A stretch of 64,000 nt of DNA. It comes from Nematostella vectensis. Lineage: Eukaryota > Cnidaria > Anthozoa > Actiniaria > Edwardsiidae. The notes below the pieces were generated by a model. That model was not told the DNA's origin. It did not search any database and saw only the letters and a list, made by a program, of their open reading frames with translations. A program made the position numbers and the translations under genes. The stretch covers positions 17,176,994 through 17,240,993 of the forward strand of contig NC_064040.1 in NCBI RefSeq assembly GCF_932526225.1, in the 5' to 3' direction. Below, in pieces: positions 23,131 through 34,844 of this stretch (position 1 is the first letter of the stretch; the number at the start of each line of letters is the position of its first letter).

Positions 23131-25750
23131 TGTTCGCAAAAACTCAACATAGATGGCCAAAAAATCGGAAAAAAGCAAGGACGGTACTGTCAGTATTATA
23201 ACACAATTACCTCGCCATCAAAGATCCCCGGGACAACCCGGACAACTAGAACGTTTGCGGCTTCTCATCCAAACGTAAATGATAACTTATTGGATTTAGA
23301 AACAAAAGATATGATGATATGACGATACTCTCACTGAACTTCTAAGTCATATCATAAATAACCTATTAACCTCGCTTTCTCGGTCCGTACTGAGAAATCT
23401 CAGCCCTCACCCCAGTACGGACCTCACGCTCGGTTAAAAAGTAGTATATGTGATTTGCCTCCGCCTATCAGATATTCAAGAAAGTATCGCCTTTTTGCAG
23501 TCCTTTGGTTCGAGAACACGCAGCCTCTCTTATAACACTTTATAATGACGGAATTACCTTAAAGTGTTTCTGAAGCGAAAATCGTGTCAGGCTGTTCTTA
23601 GGCTTATTATAAAATTCAATCTTCGCTTAAAATTATAAAAGAAAAGTCAAAATAAAAGATTATGAGGAACATGACGCAATTATTCTTCAAAGAGAGGTTG
23701 CGACAAAATGCGACAAAAAATACAGCGAAATTACGTCATAGGCACCCCCCGTGTTTCGTCACACGGTTGCTTACTACGCTGAAGGAGCCATTTTTGAAAG
23801 TTCACTAGTTTTCCCTACTATTTGTTGCGTTTATATTCTTACAATGTCTGATTACAACAAATAGTCTAGTAAAGAGTCATATAAAACTCTTCGGGAGGCA
23901 ACAGGAGCGAATTTGGATCGAAAGGAGTAGTGCATTCCCTTGGAGCTGAACGGGTGAGAGTCGTTTGCACGATGCAGGGAGAAATGAGTGGATTACAAAA
24001 TGATCTGTTGGATCATCATCTTGGGAGAGAATAAGCACGGCTTCTAGGGCAATTTTTCAGAAGTCTAGAACTTGTGGTGAGTTTATTTTTCTGTAGTCGA
24101 GCTGTGATCTGGATGCAAGTAAATAAGATAATACGCTCGCCGAAGCTGCACTTTTTAGCTGGTTATCAGTAGCAATCCGAAAAGAAATCATACATCACAT
24201 CATACATTTACCGTCTATTTTGTATTTAACAAAATGAATGCAATTTATTCAACTAGGAAAACATTATTGTGAAACCTAATCCATTTAGTTTCGAAAAAGT
24301 CAAAATGGGGGCTCACAAAATTAATATATACTTAATTAACTTAAGTAACTTAACTTAAGGTATATATAAAGTATTTTACACCGTTTTGTAATAAAAAAAA
24401 CAATGCACTGTATTCAAAATAGCAAAACGTTATTGTGAGACCTAATCCATTTAGTTCAGGTCTAATGGGGATTCTGTTGACTTGACTTGGATAATTTGTT
24501 AGGATCCATAATTTATTTTCTAAAAATACTTACCAGAGGTATCATGTTGACTTTTAAAATGTTCTATTTTTAGATGACTCTCTCTTTTGCCGTTTTGCAG
24601 ATGCTGGGCTTCTGTTGATGTGCACTCGAGGGTCCATGAGATAGAGTATTAACAAACATTCTTTTATTTTGTAAGAATCATTGAGAGGCACAGTAATGCT
24701 ACAGGGTCTGTACTCGATTTCAGGTCAACATCAGCTTGGATTATGTGAGGGACTCATCGTCATTAGTTTTCATCAAATAATACAGTAAATACAAAGCAAA
24801 TAGCCAAATATACAAGCTTCAGTGATATGGCTCTCATTTCATCATCATAATCCTATGGCCCCAGCCGATAGGGCTCAAGATGACCCTGCGGTCTGTCATT
24901 GCATTTGGCTTGGAATGTCAAGGTTTGAAAGGAATGAAACTCCCCCCTGTTCAGCCAAATGGACATACATGAAAAAATGTGCCCCCCCCAACACCACAAA
25001 ATACTAGGAATCAATGGTGCTTCATGACTGAAATTATCATCCAATTCCTAGGAAAATCAGGGCTCCTACCTTTCAAATAAAAACAATGGAATTGCACGTT
25101 TCTCATAGGATGGCTGTCCTCTCTTTTGTACCCTACATAAATTTAATGCGGATTATAAGAAGAACAACAAGTAAATGGCTTGATAACGATGACGCGACTC
25201 CAACGAGCGCACGAGTAAGCGATCAAAACCGAACAAAACGAGACAAATATCTTGTGTGAAAATCGTCGAGGAAATCAGAATTTTGCACCTTTCGAACCTT
25301 AGGCAATTTTAACAAGCTGCTACGTCGGAGCCAACAGGTTCGCAAAGTTGACATTCTTGTAGCTAGGCACAGAAAAACCGATAGCGAATCTAAGAGCAAT
25401 GTGGTTTTCGAACTGTGAAAGGGTTTTAAAGAGAATTAAGTCTATCAAGAAGGCAAAGTCGTCGGGAAAATGGCAAGATAAGTCTATTTGCACCGTGTCA
25501 TTTTAGGGGTGGAAGGAACATTGACAAGTCAGTTGTTAGGCCGTAATTTTAGCAGCTTTTGTGGCCTCGGGAATTCGCAAAGTAAATTTCATACCGGCTT
25601 GTGTTGTGGCCATGACCGTCGCCTTCTTTTCGCGCGCTTTTTCTCTTCTGTGGATCGAAAAAGCTTTGAAATGTTTTTTTATATTTGAGGTTTTTAAACA
25701 AAAATTATACAAAAGGCTTTCTCCTTTCGCTTCAGAAACACTTTAATACT
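23131..25750. other. Long non-coding stretch
   Basis: AT-rich, with short frames lacking domains. The only structured item I see is the inverted repeat at 23382-23423. Confidence 0.5.
23382..23423. repeat. 11-bp inverted repeat (foldback end)
   Basis: GGTCCGTACTG and CAGTACGGACC face each other across a 20-bp loop. A related GGTCAC...GATACGGACCT segment occurs near 39113-39150. This resembles the ends of small foldback elements. Confidence 0.55.
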
Positions 25751-25751
25751 A

Positions 25752-25931
25752 AATTGTTCTGATATAACTTGGCAAGCTATTGCAATAAGCACTACAATGG
25801 ATGCTCCTGCAAAATGCCTCTTCATGTGTATGAAGCAATTTAGTGGTAAATGTGGTTGCCCATATTGCAAGGCAAGAGGGCAAAACATAAGGACCGAGAA
25901 AAAGGCAACTGTTGCATGTTCCCTACTTTAA
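25752..25931 (+). pseudogene. Exon fragment of a CACTA-like (Tnp2-type) transposase
   Basis: The plus strand reads AISTTMDAPAKCLFMCMKQF, then SGKCGCPYCKARGQ, before a TAA at 25929. The pattern D-x-P-A-x, N/C-M-K-Q-F, then G-x-x-G-C-x-x-C is the conserved Asp/zinc segment of Tnp2-like transposases common in cnidarian genomes. About 55 residues remain, and no inverted repeats were found around it. Confidence 0.45.
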
Positions 25932-26480
25932 AGTACCAGACCGAAAAGAATAAGCATACTACTGTAGATGGCGTGAAAGGTATAAACATCTCATTTCGAT
26001 TTCCAGTTTAAGAGGGAATGTCTGCTGTGCAAGGAAAGCTACGAAATCCGGCCAAATAAAGCCAAGAAGAAATCTTTTATGCCTTACCGTGCTCTAAATT
26101 CGTTAAAGATTCAGGTTTTGGATGTTTTTGTTCGTGGTTTTGCTCTGAGACCAAGAATCCAACATTAGGGTATGGTTGGGTAAGACTTTGTTAAAATAAA
26201 CTTTACGTAACAAAACTGTGTGGAAGATATTTTTATTTAATTAATTAATTTGGGCGCATTTCTCACAAGCTTCTGTAAACGTGATTTGGCGATCAAATCG
26301 TGGAGGTACTGATGACGTCCAGTGGTTCAACCGATTTGGAGCAATTGTTCCTTTGATGCGCCCATGTTCAGTAACATGTTCAGTAATTACTCTCTTCGAC
26401 AGACACTACTTTTCCAATGAGCATACGTGGGTGAAGACAAGAGGTTTTGTCAGGTCTCTCAATTTGAATGGCCACAATAA
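25932..26480. other. Non-coding stretch before the second Harbinger-like element
   Basis: Contains a TTAATTAATTAATTT stretch near 26237. A short plus-strand frame at 26281 has no recognisable domain. Confidence 0.4.
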
Positions 26481-26563
26481 AACGATTTCACGTAACCGCT
26501 TTTTACATGCTAATGAGTAAACTAACATGTTAATGAGGCACACGCGCGGTAGGTTTACGCTTG
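26481..26563 (+). repeat. Left terminal inverted repeat, 83 bp
   Basis: Opens AACGATTTCACGTAACCGCT and pairs with the reverse complement of 29023-29105. Confidence 0.9.
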
Positions 26564-26889
26564 AACGACTCTTTCTAATTATTAATTTGTAGAGAAAAAT
26601 AGAACTAAATAGAAATCGAAAGCATAGAATTACAGTTTGTACTTGTTGCCTACACTTCCTCACTTCTTTATCATACTCGCACTTTTCTGTCATTTAAGTA
26701 TTATTTACAGTCTTTAAGGTTTTTCAAACTTTGATTGACAAACTTATGTAAAACAGAAACTATTTGAAACTTCAAAAAATCGTACCTCCTTGCGTAGGGT
26801 TTTCGTTTATCAACAATCAAGTATAACCAGTCCGATGTGGCATGCAAATTACAAAAACGGTTTCTAGTACAAACTCTGACTTCTTGAGA

Positions 26890-27987
26890 TCAGACATTTT
26901 GGAAAAGCCGTACTCGTCTCTCCGCCAAAAAAGCAACAAGTTCAACGCAAATTGGCATTAACCATCGGGGATGCCTCCATATGCTTCCAATGCACTTGTA
27001 CGTTTTCATATCCTTAAAAACATGCTCAATTCGGATCCTCTGTCTTACACGTCGCCTGCCCCTATTATTCAATAGAGGCATTTGTTGCGCCCTCACGGCA
27101 GTTAAGAGAGGAACGCCGTCAGGGTAAGCTCTATTAGCAAGGAAATGTGCGCCATGCGGTAAGCTTAAGGGCAGTCCTGGTCCCATCTGCGGCATACGGC
27201 GATACGAAGTGGCGTCATGCATGCTTCCCATGAAGCCCGCATGCACATATCTAAGGTGACCCTGGTTGTCGATAATCAGTAGTGTATTAAAGCAGTGGTA
27301 GTGTCGGTGTCCACTATAAAATAATATTTGCGGTTCCGTTAGAGGTCGGTAAATCTCGTGGGGTGTTGAATCGATCGATCCCACTGCACTTGGGAACTCA
27401 GGCCAGTTCCCCATCATGTTGGTCCACTCTAAATCAATTGGCCATTGCATTTGGTTTTGAAAATATCGCCAAAGTTCGGGCACGACCTTATAAATGATCC
27501 GAACAACAGAGGCAGGATCTATGTCGAACCATAAAGCCAAATTGTCGAAATGAAGGTATTTTCTCAACCACATCAGCGCCAATAGAATCTGGTTGATCAA
27601 GTTTATCTTTTGTCGCCGTTGACGGATCCGTGCATCTCTGTGGACGTTCACGCGGCCCAGTACCGGGGAACTATCGGTGACTAATTGTATAAAAGAGAGC
27701 GGTGTCTCGCCAGTGTTTCTCCAAAACAACCAAAACTGCCCCGAGATCAAAGAAAATACATCTCTCCCGTCGTACTGGTGACCGTGGAAGCCAGGAAGTA
27801 TTCGCTGCTGTAAAGGTACGACGTCATCCAAGGGAGGGTTAAGAGAAACAAAAAGTAGCAAAATAGCAACCATGCTCAGAAGGACAAGTCGTATCTCTTG
27901 TAAAGCCATCTTTGCGATTTGCGCTACTACTGAAACTCTTACTAAAGCTCCGCGTGCCACCTGTCTGATGAAATGTGCAGCATCCAA
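26890..27987 (-). CDS. IS5/Harbinger-type DDE transposase, second catalytic Asp changed
   Basis: 365 uninterrupted residues. An N-terminal helical region is followed by the DDE core: FPSAVGSIDSTPHEIYRP (first Asp), FYSGHRHYHCFNTLLIIDNQ, FLANRAYPDGVPLL, and RQRIRIEHVFKDMKTYKCI (Glu). In this family the block before AYPDG normally carries the second catalytic Asp where an Asn now stands (LANRAYP, about residue 288; GAT to AAT). It should bind the 83-bp repeats and move the element, but the change predicts loss of cleavage. The first 60 residues include a hydrophobic stretch (about 32-48), so the true start may be a later Met. Confidence 0.85.
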   Translation of the reverse strand: MDAAHFIRQVARGALVRVSVVAQIAKMALQEIRLVLLSMVAILLLFVSLNPPLDDVVPLQQRILPGFHGHQYDGRDVFSLISGQFWLFWRNTGETPLSFIQLVTDSSPVLGRVNVHRDARIRQRRQKINLINQILLALMWLRKYLHFDNLALWFDIDPASVVRIIYKVVPELWRYFQNQMQWPIDLEWTNMMGNWPEFPSAVGSIDSTPHEIYRPLTEPQILFYSGHRHYHCFNTLLIIDNQGHLRYVHAGFMGSMHDATSYRRMPQMGPGLPLSLPHGAHFLANRAYPDGVPLLTAVRAQQMPLLNNRGRRRVRQRIRIEHVFKDMKTYKCIGSIWRHPRWLMPICVELVAFLAERRVRLFQNV

Positions 27988-28091
27988 ATACCAGCGTGAT
28001 GTGTGGGGTTTTGATTTGCGTCACTCCAACTTAGTTGTTGACCGCTAGTTCGAAAGTTTGAAGCTCTGAGTAGATAATCAAATATTTGGCA

Positions 28092-28759
28092 ATGCAGTGG
28101 CAACCTTGGACAGATACAGACTTAGTTGGCGATACCACTAACGATATTCAAGACACATCTGGTATGACTTAATTTTGCACTGACAAGAGAAAAATAAATA
28201 TCATTTGATTTTATAAAGAACCTTTCTAATTGGTATTATTCATTACTCCCATCAAATAGGCGCTAAAACGAGAACCCGAGCCAGCGTAGGCGACAAAGAG
28301 AGAAAGTTTGTCATCGAATGCTATAACTGCTCTTTTGGAAAAGAATGGGAGAATGTGCTGGCCTATGCAAAAGAGCGGATACTTGAGTGTGGCCTACCAG
28401 AACGGGTTGTGCAAATCTACACAGAAAGTCCTTACCAGCGAGTCATATCGCGAATGCAAAACATCGTAAAACAAGCATTAGCGGCTCCACAGCCGTCAAC
28501 ATCTACCTCAAAGCCCATTTATGTCGGTGCACCGTCGGATATGGTGAGGCAACAAATGCGTTATGCGAACAAGCAGACGCCTGCACAAAGAAAAGTCGAG
28601 TACAAATTAACGACCTCGTTCGCAGGGTCCTCTGAGAGCGAAAATGAATCGGAACCAAAATCCAAGAAAAAAAAAAGACGGGCAAGGAAACAGCAAGGTA
28701 AGCACAAGAAGCTCACACAGCTATGTGTTCAAAGGCCATGGAAACTCTGGATAAAGTGA
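28092..28759 (+). CDS. Partner gene of the second Harbinger-like element, unknown fold
   Basis: Exon 1 is 28092-28161 (donor G|GTATGA) and exon 2 starts at 28260 (acceptor AAATAG|), giving about 189 residues in phase. It lacks the Myb/SANT fold normal for Harbinger partners and the YqaJ nuclease of ISL2EU elements. Visible features: FVIECYNCSFGKEWENVLAY, then a helical region (ILECGLPERVVQIYTESPYQ), a Ser/Thr/Pro linker and a basic tail (KSKKKKRRARKQQGKHKK) that looks like a nuclear localisation or DNA-binding segment. Position and divergent orientation suggest an accessory protein for the transposase. Function is unknown. Confidence 0.6.
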
Positions 28760-29022
28760 ACAATCTCATAAATAAGGTTGAGAAGCAGTTGGACAAGTAG
28801 TTCACTTTCAACACAAGTTATGAACTCTGACTCTCTCAATTGTTTTGTTGCGTAAATTTCTATGGACGGGAGAACAAAATTGCCTAGAATTGACAACAAC
28901 CACTTCAAAAGAAGTAGTTGATCTAATTTGATGTGTTACAGCTTCAACATTTTCACCTGGTTGTAAAATGTTTGAGAATAAAAGAGAACAAATAACATTT
29001 GTTTTTTTTGTCAATACTCTCC

Positions 29023-29105
29023 CAAGCGTGAACCTACCGCGCGTGTGCCTCATTAACATGTTAGTTTACTCATTAGCATGTAAAAAGCGGTTATGTGAAA
29101 TCGTT
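29023..29105 (-). repeat. Right terminal inverted repeat, 83 bp
   Basis: Reverse complement of the left repeat, with two differences. Confidence 0.9.
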
Positions 29106-29149
29106 CTAATATCATCCTTCTTGAACTTTTGCTTTTTCTTTCTCTTGGT

Positions 29150-30236
29150 TTGTTCTACCATTTCCTGGTTGTATGCTTCTTGCCTTTCAATTCGCTTCTG
29201 ACGTTTGGCTCCTGGCATCTATTCTTCATTGTCAGCCACATTTCTATGTTCCCTGTTGGCTTTAAAACCAAACTCAACCTAGTAAGGTGTCTCGTTGATT
29301 GCCCTGTGATGTGTGATGTTCATCGTATATGACGCTTGCGATGTGCTTTCACACTATCTCTTCAGTTCTTTGTGGGCCTTACTTTGATTGATTGCTCTTC
29401 GATCTTCTTTAAAGGTTCGGTTACTTCTCTCGACAATACCTTGAGTGGTAGGCGTACGAGGTTAGCCATGACTGATTTGAATTCCGTTTTTCTCTGCAAA
29501 TGCTTCAACAAGCCGATTCTTGAACTCTAGCCCGTTGTCCGTAATCAATTTCTTGGGATAGCCGTATAGGGTGCAAAAAGTGGATAGCACGCTAACACCT
29601 TCTTCACCAGTCTTCGAGTTGATAGGCTGCATGTAACAAAACTTTGTGTGGTGGTCAATTATATTTGCTACTCATTTATGAACTTTTGAGCATGAACAGG
29701 GGCAATTGCGAAAATCCATTAAGTCTATTTCAACGAGGTTTAAAAACCTTTCAGACTGGAGGGGCTGCTTCACTTCTTTCACGCGGTCTGTGATGGGCTT
29801 CTGCTCTGCGTGAATCCGACACATTTGCACGTAGCAGTTTACTATCGTTTGGTTGATCTCGCTGTAATTGTTTTTCACCCAATTCCACGTCTTTTCTCTT
29901 CCTCGGTGTGCTATTCTGGTATAAGCCAAAGTCAATGAGTCATAGAATGTTGGCCTTGCAAGCAATCTCCTTCCCGTCACTTGACCATACCTTCCCGTTG
30001 GCATAGGACCATTTCTTCCGTTTTATAGTATTTTCGTCGGCAGACGACAGAACTATTGGATCATCACTAATGCGCTCTTTTATTTTGCTTTAAAAGTTTT
30101 TTTTTGCTTTTTCATACAAACCATCTTCAATGTAAAAATTGATTTCTGATTTTTTACTTTTGGTTTGGAGCTTCAATTCCATAATCTTGTCTAGGAATAA
30201 AGCGCGGTCAACACACGGCACAACTTCCTCCGCCAT
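29150..30236 (-). pseudogene. KRBA2/Ginger-like integrase relic
   Basis: Begins near ATG 30236 (MAEEVVPCVDRALFLDKIME). Then come an H2C2-like zinc region (LAYTRIAHRGREKTWNWVKN with a later CYVQMCRIH), the first Asp block LVEIDLMDFRNCP, the second Asp block LITDNGLEFKNR and the Glu block GIVERSNRTFKE. This order matches the rve integrases of the KRBA2/SCAND3/Ginger group, derived from gypsy-like elements. At least three stops and two frame changes break it. No LTR or inverted repeat flanks it. Confidence 0.7.
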
Positions 30237-30239
30237 GAT

Positions 30240-31038
30240 GATGTTTCGTTCAATGACAAACTCACTATTTTTATACCTTTTTGTCGAAAATCCCATTATT
30301 TCTGAACATGAACATGAGAGTTGAATAACATTCTTTATTCGTACAATACGCAATGGCTTTTAGTACAATGTAACTTTCCTCGTTCTAGTAATGACTTTTA
30401 GAACAATCGATATGGAGAACTAATTACTATCATATTTTCCGAGTAATGACCTTTAGCACAATCGAAATGTCTAACTAATTAAAAACATTTTCTATAGGTT
30501 CTTGTTCTAGCGGTACATTTCATAAACTTCGGCTTCTTTAGAAGAGAAAATGTTACACAAAACCGAGTAATTACGATGCCACGAAGAGGAAAAAAAATTA
30601 TTCAAGAGAAATAAAAGAACACTATTATTGCTCTAATTATTGTGCAGTCTTACATGTCAGTCATTCAATACCCGCTTTCGCACCTATCTTGAGTTACGTT
30701 CGACAAAAGTGCGTAATTTTAGACTCCTCCGAAGCCGCCAGGTCCGAGTCACGCAAAGCTTTTGCGTACGCAATTTTAGAATACGAAACACATCTATTTA
30801 AGATCTGTACAGGTTCTGGCATGTTTTCAAACGTTGTAAATTCATTGTAATGGCAGCACAGTTAGTCTTTTGTGATATTTTTTGCTTTACCACAAAAGTT
30901 TGCCCTACGCTCGTGAAAAGATTTGAAGTCTCTGTTTTACGTTAATACGCATGCGTGCATTTATAACAAGCATGACGTAAGGCGCGTCATGAATATTACA
31001 ATAAAGCAAGATTTAATCGCTCATCTTTCGTCACAAGC
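30240..31038. other. Non-coding stretch
   Basis: AT-rich, with a repeated TAATGACTTTTAGAACAATCGA-like motif (about 30390 and 30444) and nothing coding. Confidence 0.4.
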
Positions 31039-31039
31039 C

Positions 31040-31102
31040 TTTGTGGTCAAGTGGTAAGGGCTACGGACTTCGAAGCTAAAGGTTGAGGGTTCGAATCAGG
31101 GT
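31040..31102 (+). repeat. tRNA-derived SINE head (A and B boxes)
   Basis: TGGTCAAGTGG fits an RNA polymerase III A box and GGTTCGAATCA a B box about 40 bp later. The anticodon and acceptor stems do not pair, and an A-rich sequence follows. This fits a tRNA-derived SINE or tRNA pseudogene better than a working tRNA. Confidence 0.55.
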
Positions 31103-32050
31103 AAGGTAAAAAATAAAATGTAAATTAGACACAGGTAACTCACTTAGTAGGGTAATGAATAAATAGATAACTAAGAGTGGGAAAGTAGAGTGGAGGGAGA
31201 TGAGAGAGAGGTAGAGGAGAGGAGAGCAGGTGTAGGGGAGTGGTGTTCTTTGTTCTTTTAATACCCCCTAAAAATCCAAGCCCCTGTTTTATTAATGAGT
31301 CCCCAAAAATATAATCCCTTTTAGAATGACAGATAACAACAATTTGAAAAATTTCCACTGCTTTGAAAATTTCCAGCTGGTTGTAAAATTACCAACCGGT
31401 TGAAAAATTTCCAACTAGTTGAGAAAAATTTCCAACAAAGATAAATTTCCAACCACAATATACGCGCCGAATTGTTCTAGTGTTTTAGTGTAATGTCACG
31501 TGGAGAAATGTCAATAAGGCGTCATTCGATTTGATTATTGCTCGTGATTAGAAAAAAAGACACAAATACATTTAAACTTGGAGTATTATTTTATACCCAT
31601 ATGAGTTTACCTTTATAGCTTAACTTAGCAAGAAATATTAATGCGATTAAATTGGCCGTGAAAGGCTCGTGAAAGGGGCGGGTATTTTGTTTAAAAAAGT
31701 AAAAGGCCCTGTTTCCGCTAAGCTAGCGTTTCCCAAACTTTAAAATACAAAGAAAAAGCTGCTCATATGCCTTTTTCTCTTTATTCTTACATTTTTTTTA
31801 AATTCTTCAATTAATTAAAGTGTTTTAATTGTGAGATGTAGCTAGGTGTGGGGGCACGTACATCTCCCTTCTCGCATTGAGTAATCGCCGAATCCTTTTT
31901 GCATAATACCTATTCTCTCTCAGCTAGATCTAGATAAGCACATAACTTGAAAAGAGAAATTCGGGTGGATCGCCTGCGATCGTGTGTTATCGTTTGAAAA
32001 TTAGCCTTTAGACCTCAAACTCAACAGATGAGTCGGGCACATTTGAAATT
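31103..32050. other. Non-coding stretch
   Basis: Contains a repeated AAATTTCCA(A/G)C motif at 31340-31460 and otherwise AT-rich sequence with no gene. Confidence 0.4.
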
Positions 32051-32054
32051 GACC

Positions 32055-34430
32055 TCACTCATTACTGCAGGTGCAAGAGTTCCAAAGCGCTTGGAGCCGA
32101 TCAACATAAGGATGCTTGCGTCTTGCCTTAATATCATCCACGGGAATCTCTTTGGAGGAGCACATGCTTCTTAGCAAAGGGACGGCCAGGGTGTTTAGCT
32201 TTTTCTTTGAGGCAAGCTCACATATGTTATAAGCATCGTACACAAGCCGATGCACAATGCCTATGGCACGAGTGACTTCCTCGGCGAGCCGCTCCAAGTC
32301 TGCCTCGTGGCTCACCACATCCATTGCAGACACTTCATCAACCTCATCGTCTAGTGTCTTTTTGGAAGCTAGGCGAGAAAAAAAACCCGCAATATGATTT
32401 GCAGTTAGAAAATCTGCAAATCCGCACCATGGACGAATGTCTTAAAAATGTCCTTGTATATCCATGTTCAGGACAGTAGAAAAGGGCTGTTGCTGACTCT
32501 TTATGGACATTCGGCGGACTCCGGTGGACATTCGGGTGATATCGGAGCCAGTAGTCGGTTGACGGCACGGTTTTACAGAGCCAAACCCACACCCCCGTAC
32601 TTCGGCTACAACAAAGGAAGGAGCGACCTGGATTTTCGGTTGTATAACCTTACCGGGGCCAATGTCGTACGCCCTCTAAACGCGAAAGCCCTCTGTGCAA
32701 TTTTCGATGTTGGAGATTGAGCAAACCCCGTCTATCTTGAAAGCAGATGTTATTGTTGGAGCTGAAACTGACTCACATAGAGTGACACTGAGAGAGGCTA
32801 CACCACCAGCAGACGTCATCGCTTCGAACATCTGTTCCGCTGTCTCTATGTCATTTCCTGCGTTCAGAAAGATGTTTATATGGGACTTGATTGAGTCGGC
32901 CTTCCTATCACAGGCTCCTTTGCCTCCTTGGGGTCTGAGAAATCGAGACGCTTAATCGCCACGCCGTGTCGTTGGCCGACAACGCTGGAGCAAACTATGG
33001 TTGGTCCGCTGTGGTAGCAGCCAGCGTTATCTTGGCGGTAATAGATGGTTGTGAGGCATGGCATGATGGTCTTCAGTTGCTTGACAACATCGTCCATAAC
33101 TGCAAGGACAGCGTTGCTGTCCTGGTTGCTCGCTTTGAAGATATGACAAAACGTCAGCAGCTCGATCTCACCCTCCACTCTCCTAAATGCGACGCTAATA
33201 TGCCAAGTAATACCGCGTTTACCAAACCAGTGTGTTTGGCTCTCGCGATATTTCCTGGGCAAATACTTCATAGCCCAGTCCTGTAAGACAAGGATAGAAT
33301 TCTCGTCTAGACCTTCAAGGAGATCAAGGCGGAGCGAATCCTGATGAATCGATCGCAGAATGAACTGAAGTTCTTCTCCCATATCATCAGACAGGTTTTC
33401 GAGCTGCGACTTCAGAGCTTTCGTGCTGACACCTTTGTTTGAAAGCAGCATCTTTGGGATCGCTCAGGGCAAAGACCCGACTGTGTTCCGCTACAGTTGA
33501 ACTTCACTAACATGCTCCTGTAGGGTATCATTAGTCAGAGACATAACTAGAAATTTTGGTATGATGGCGATAGAGATGGTTTTCTTTTCGAGATTACACA
33601 CGCTAGAGAATGTAGTGTCCCGCTCTAATCAAGGGCCAGGGGAGTGTTTTGGAACTGAAATTTACCTCCCGCGATTTGTTTCATGTTGATGCCCTTTTTT
33701 TCCTTTGGACGGGTACCTCCCCGTTTCCCTCGAGAAATCCTTTAATACATGCTCGAATTATTTTACTGTTTGCATCTGTCTAGTACAATAAACCCACCTT
33801 ATAATCGGTCTTGAGGTAGCGCTTTGCTTCACGAAGCCGACTTTGAACGTCTTTGAACGTCCTTCGCCCAGTCCATTCCTTTACCTGCTCCGCCCAGTTT
33901 CTCGGTAACCACTGCTAGTTCCTCAAAGGCTTCTGCACCAGTCGAACTAACGTAATCAAGCCCTTGGAGTGATTTACGCGTAGAGGCTGTACAAACGGAG
34001 AGAACACGCAGACAGGTGCTCAGACTAAATCCAGACTTATTACGTTAGTGACCTTGATTGTGGCTTTACTGCTTAGAGTTATCGTCCGCTCACCAAACGG
34101 TAGATCTTGCATGAGATGGGAACTTGTGATAAACATTATGAGGTGACGGGGGGGGCCTCTTTTGTGCTCTACTGGTGCACCTCTACCATAGGTGATGCAG
34201 TGGCGCTTGGCTTCGGTGTAGCAGTGTTGACTGAGGTCTGTGATATAGCGGACGATTTTCTTAAACCGCACTTTGTTAGCCATTATTGAAAGTATCTGGC
34301 AGCGCGCTGCCCAGTTACTCGCTGCTCCATAGCACTTGGCAAGAGAAGTCATTAACTTGTCGTGATGACAATAATTTGGAAAAGTGGTTCAGTCTCTTCG
34401 GGGCTGATGTCCTGAACTGCAGCTGCGACA
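32055..34430 (-). pseudogene. Copy A of an unclassified transposase-like family
   Basis: Minus-strand pieces in order: CQILSIMANKV, HCITYGRGAPVEHKRGPP and SSHLMQDLPFGERTITLS (34310-34060); STRKSLQGLDYVSSTGAEAF and KRYLKTDYK ending at a possible donor (33990-33800); then LVLQDWAMKYLPRKYRES, HWFGKRGITWHISVAFRR and YYRQDNAGCYHSG, ending DFSDP (33451-32930). A C2H2-like CPEHGYTRTFLRHSSMV (about 32480) and a helical C-terminus follow. The core has the strand order and spaced aspartates (LQDW, RQDN, FSDP) of an RNase H-fold transposase; that is inference. Several frame changes and a 10-bp tandem duplication (33838-33858) disable it. Copy B lies at 47190-52013. Confidence 0.6.
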
Positions 34431-34612
34431 ATGCGTGTAAGAAATCGATTCCAATAAATAAAAACTGCAACAATAATACATTTATCAAAAGTCTGCTACA
34501 AATGAAAACCAGTGAAGACCAAATTACAATTTCTTAACATATCTATTTTCGAGTGAGTTAGTTTCGGCATAAACACGCAACTGGCGGCAGCTCTAATTCG
34601 CTATAAATATTA

Positions 34613-34844
34613 CCTTTTCCTTCAGTCTGCGGATCTTTTGCTGTTGAAGCATTATCTCCGAAAGTGCATTGACGTTTTCCTCGAATAATTCTTCAAGAAT
34701 TGCCCTCTTCTTCTTTGCGTATGTGCCGATAGGAAAATTATAGTTTCGCTTCCTAGGCATTGTACGGGGATCACTAAGATACAGAGTGAACAGCAGCTGC
34801 TTAGGGTATTCAGATTTTCGAAAATTTCTCAATAAGGAGCGCAT
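34613..34844 (-). CDS. Possible small exon with coiled coil
   Basis: Reads MPRKRNYNFPIGTYAKKKR, then AILEELFEENVNALSEIMLQ, to a GTAATA donor-like site at about 34613. It is basic and then helical. It lies upstream of copy A on the same strand and could be its first exon, but no copy-B counterpart was found. Confidence 0.25.

Larger units (their letters stand above)
26481..29105. mobile_element. Harbinger/IS5-like DNA transposon with two divergent genes
   Basis: Terminal inverted repeats of 83 bp (26481-26563 and 29023-29105) differ at only two positions by eye. They enclose a minus-strand DDE transposase and a plus-strand spliced partner gene, transcribed away from each other. A clean target duplication is not obvious at either edge. 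The element is 2,625 bp. The transposase has a catalytic substitution, so this copy is probably immobile on its own. Confidence 0.88.

Noticed and set aside
31040-31110. Functional tRNA gene
   Set aside because: A and B boxes are good, but the anticodon and acceptor stems do not pair; kept only as a SINE or tRNA-pseudogene head.
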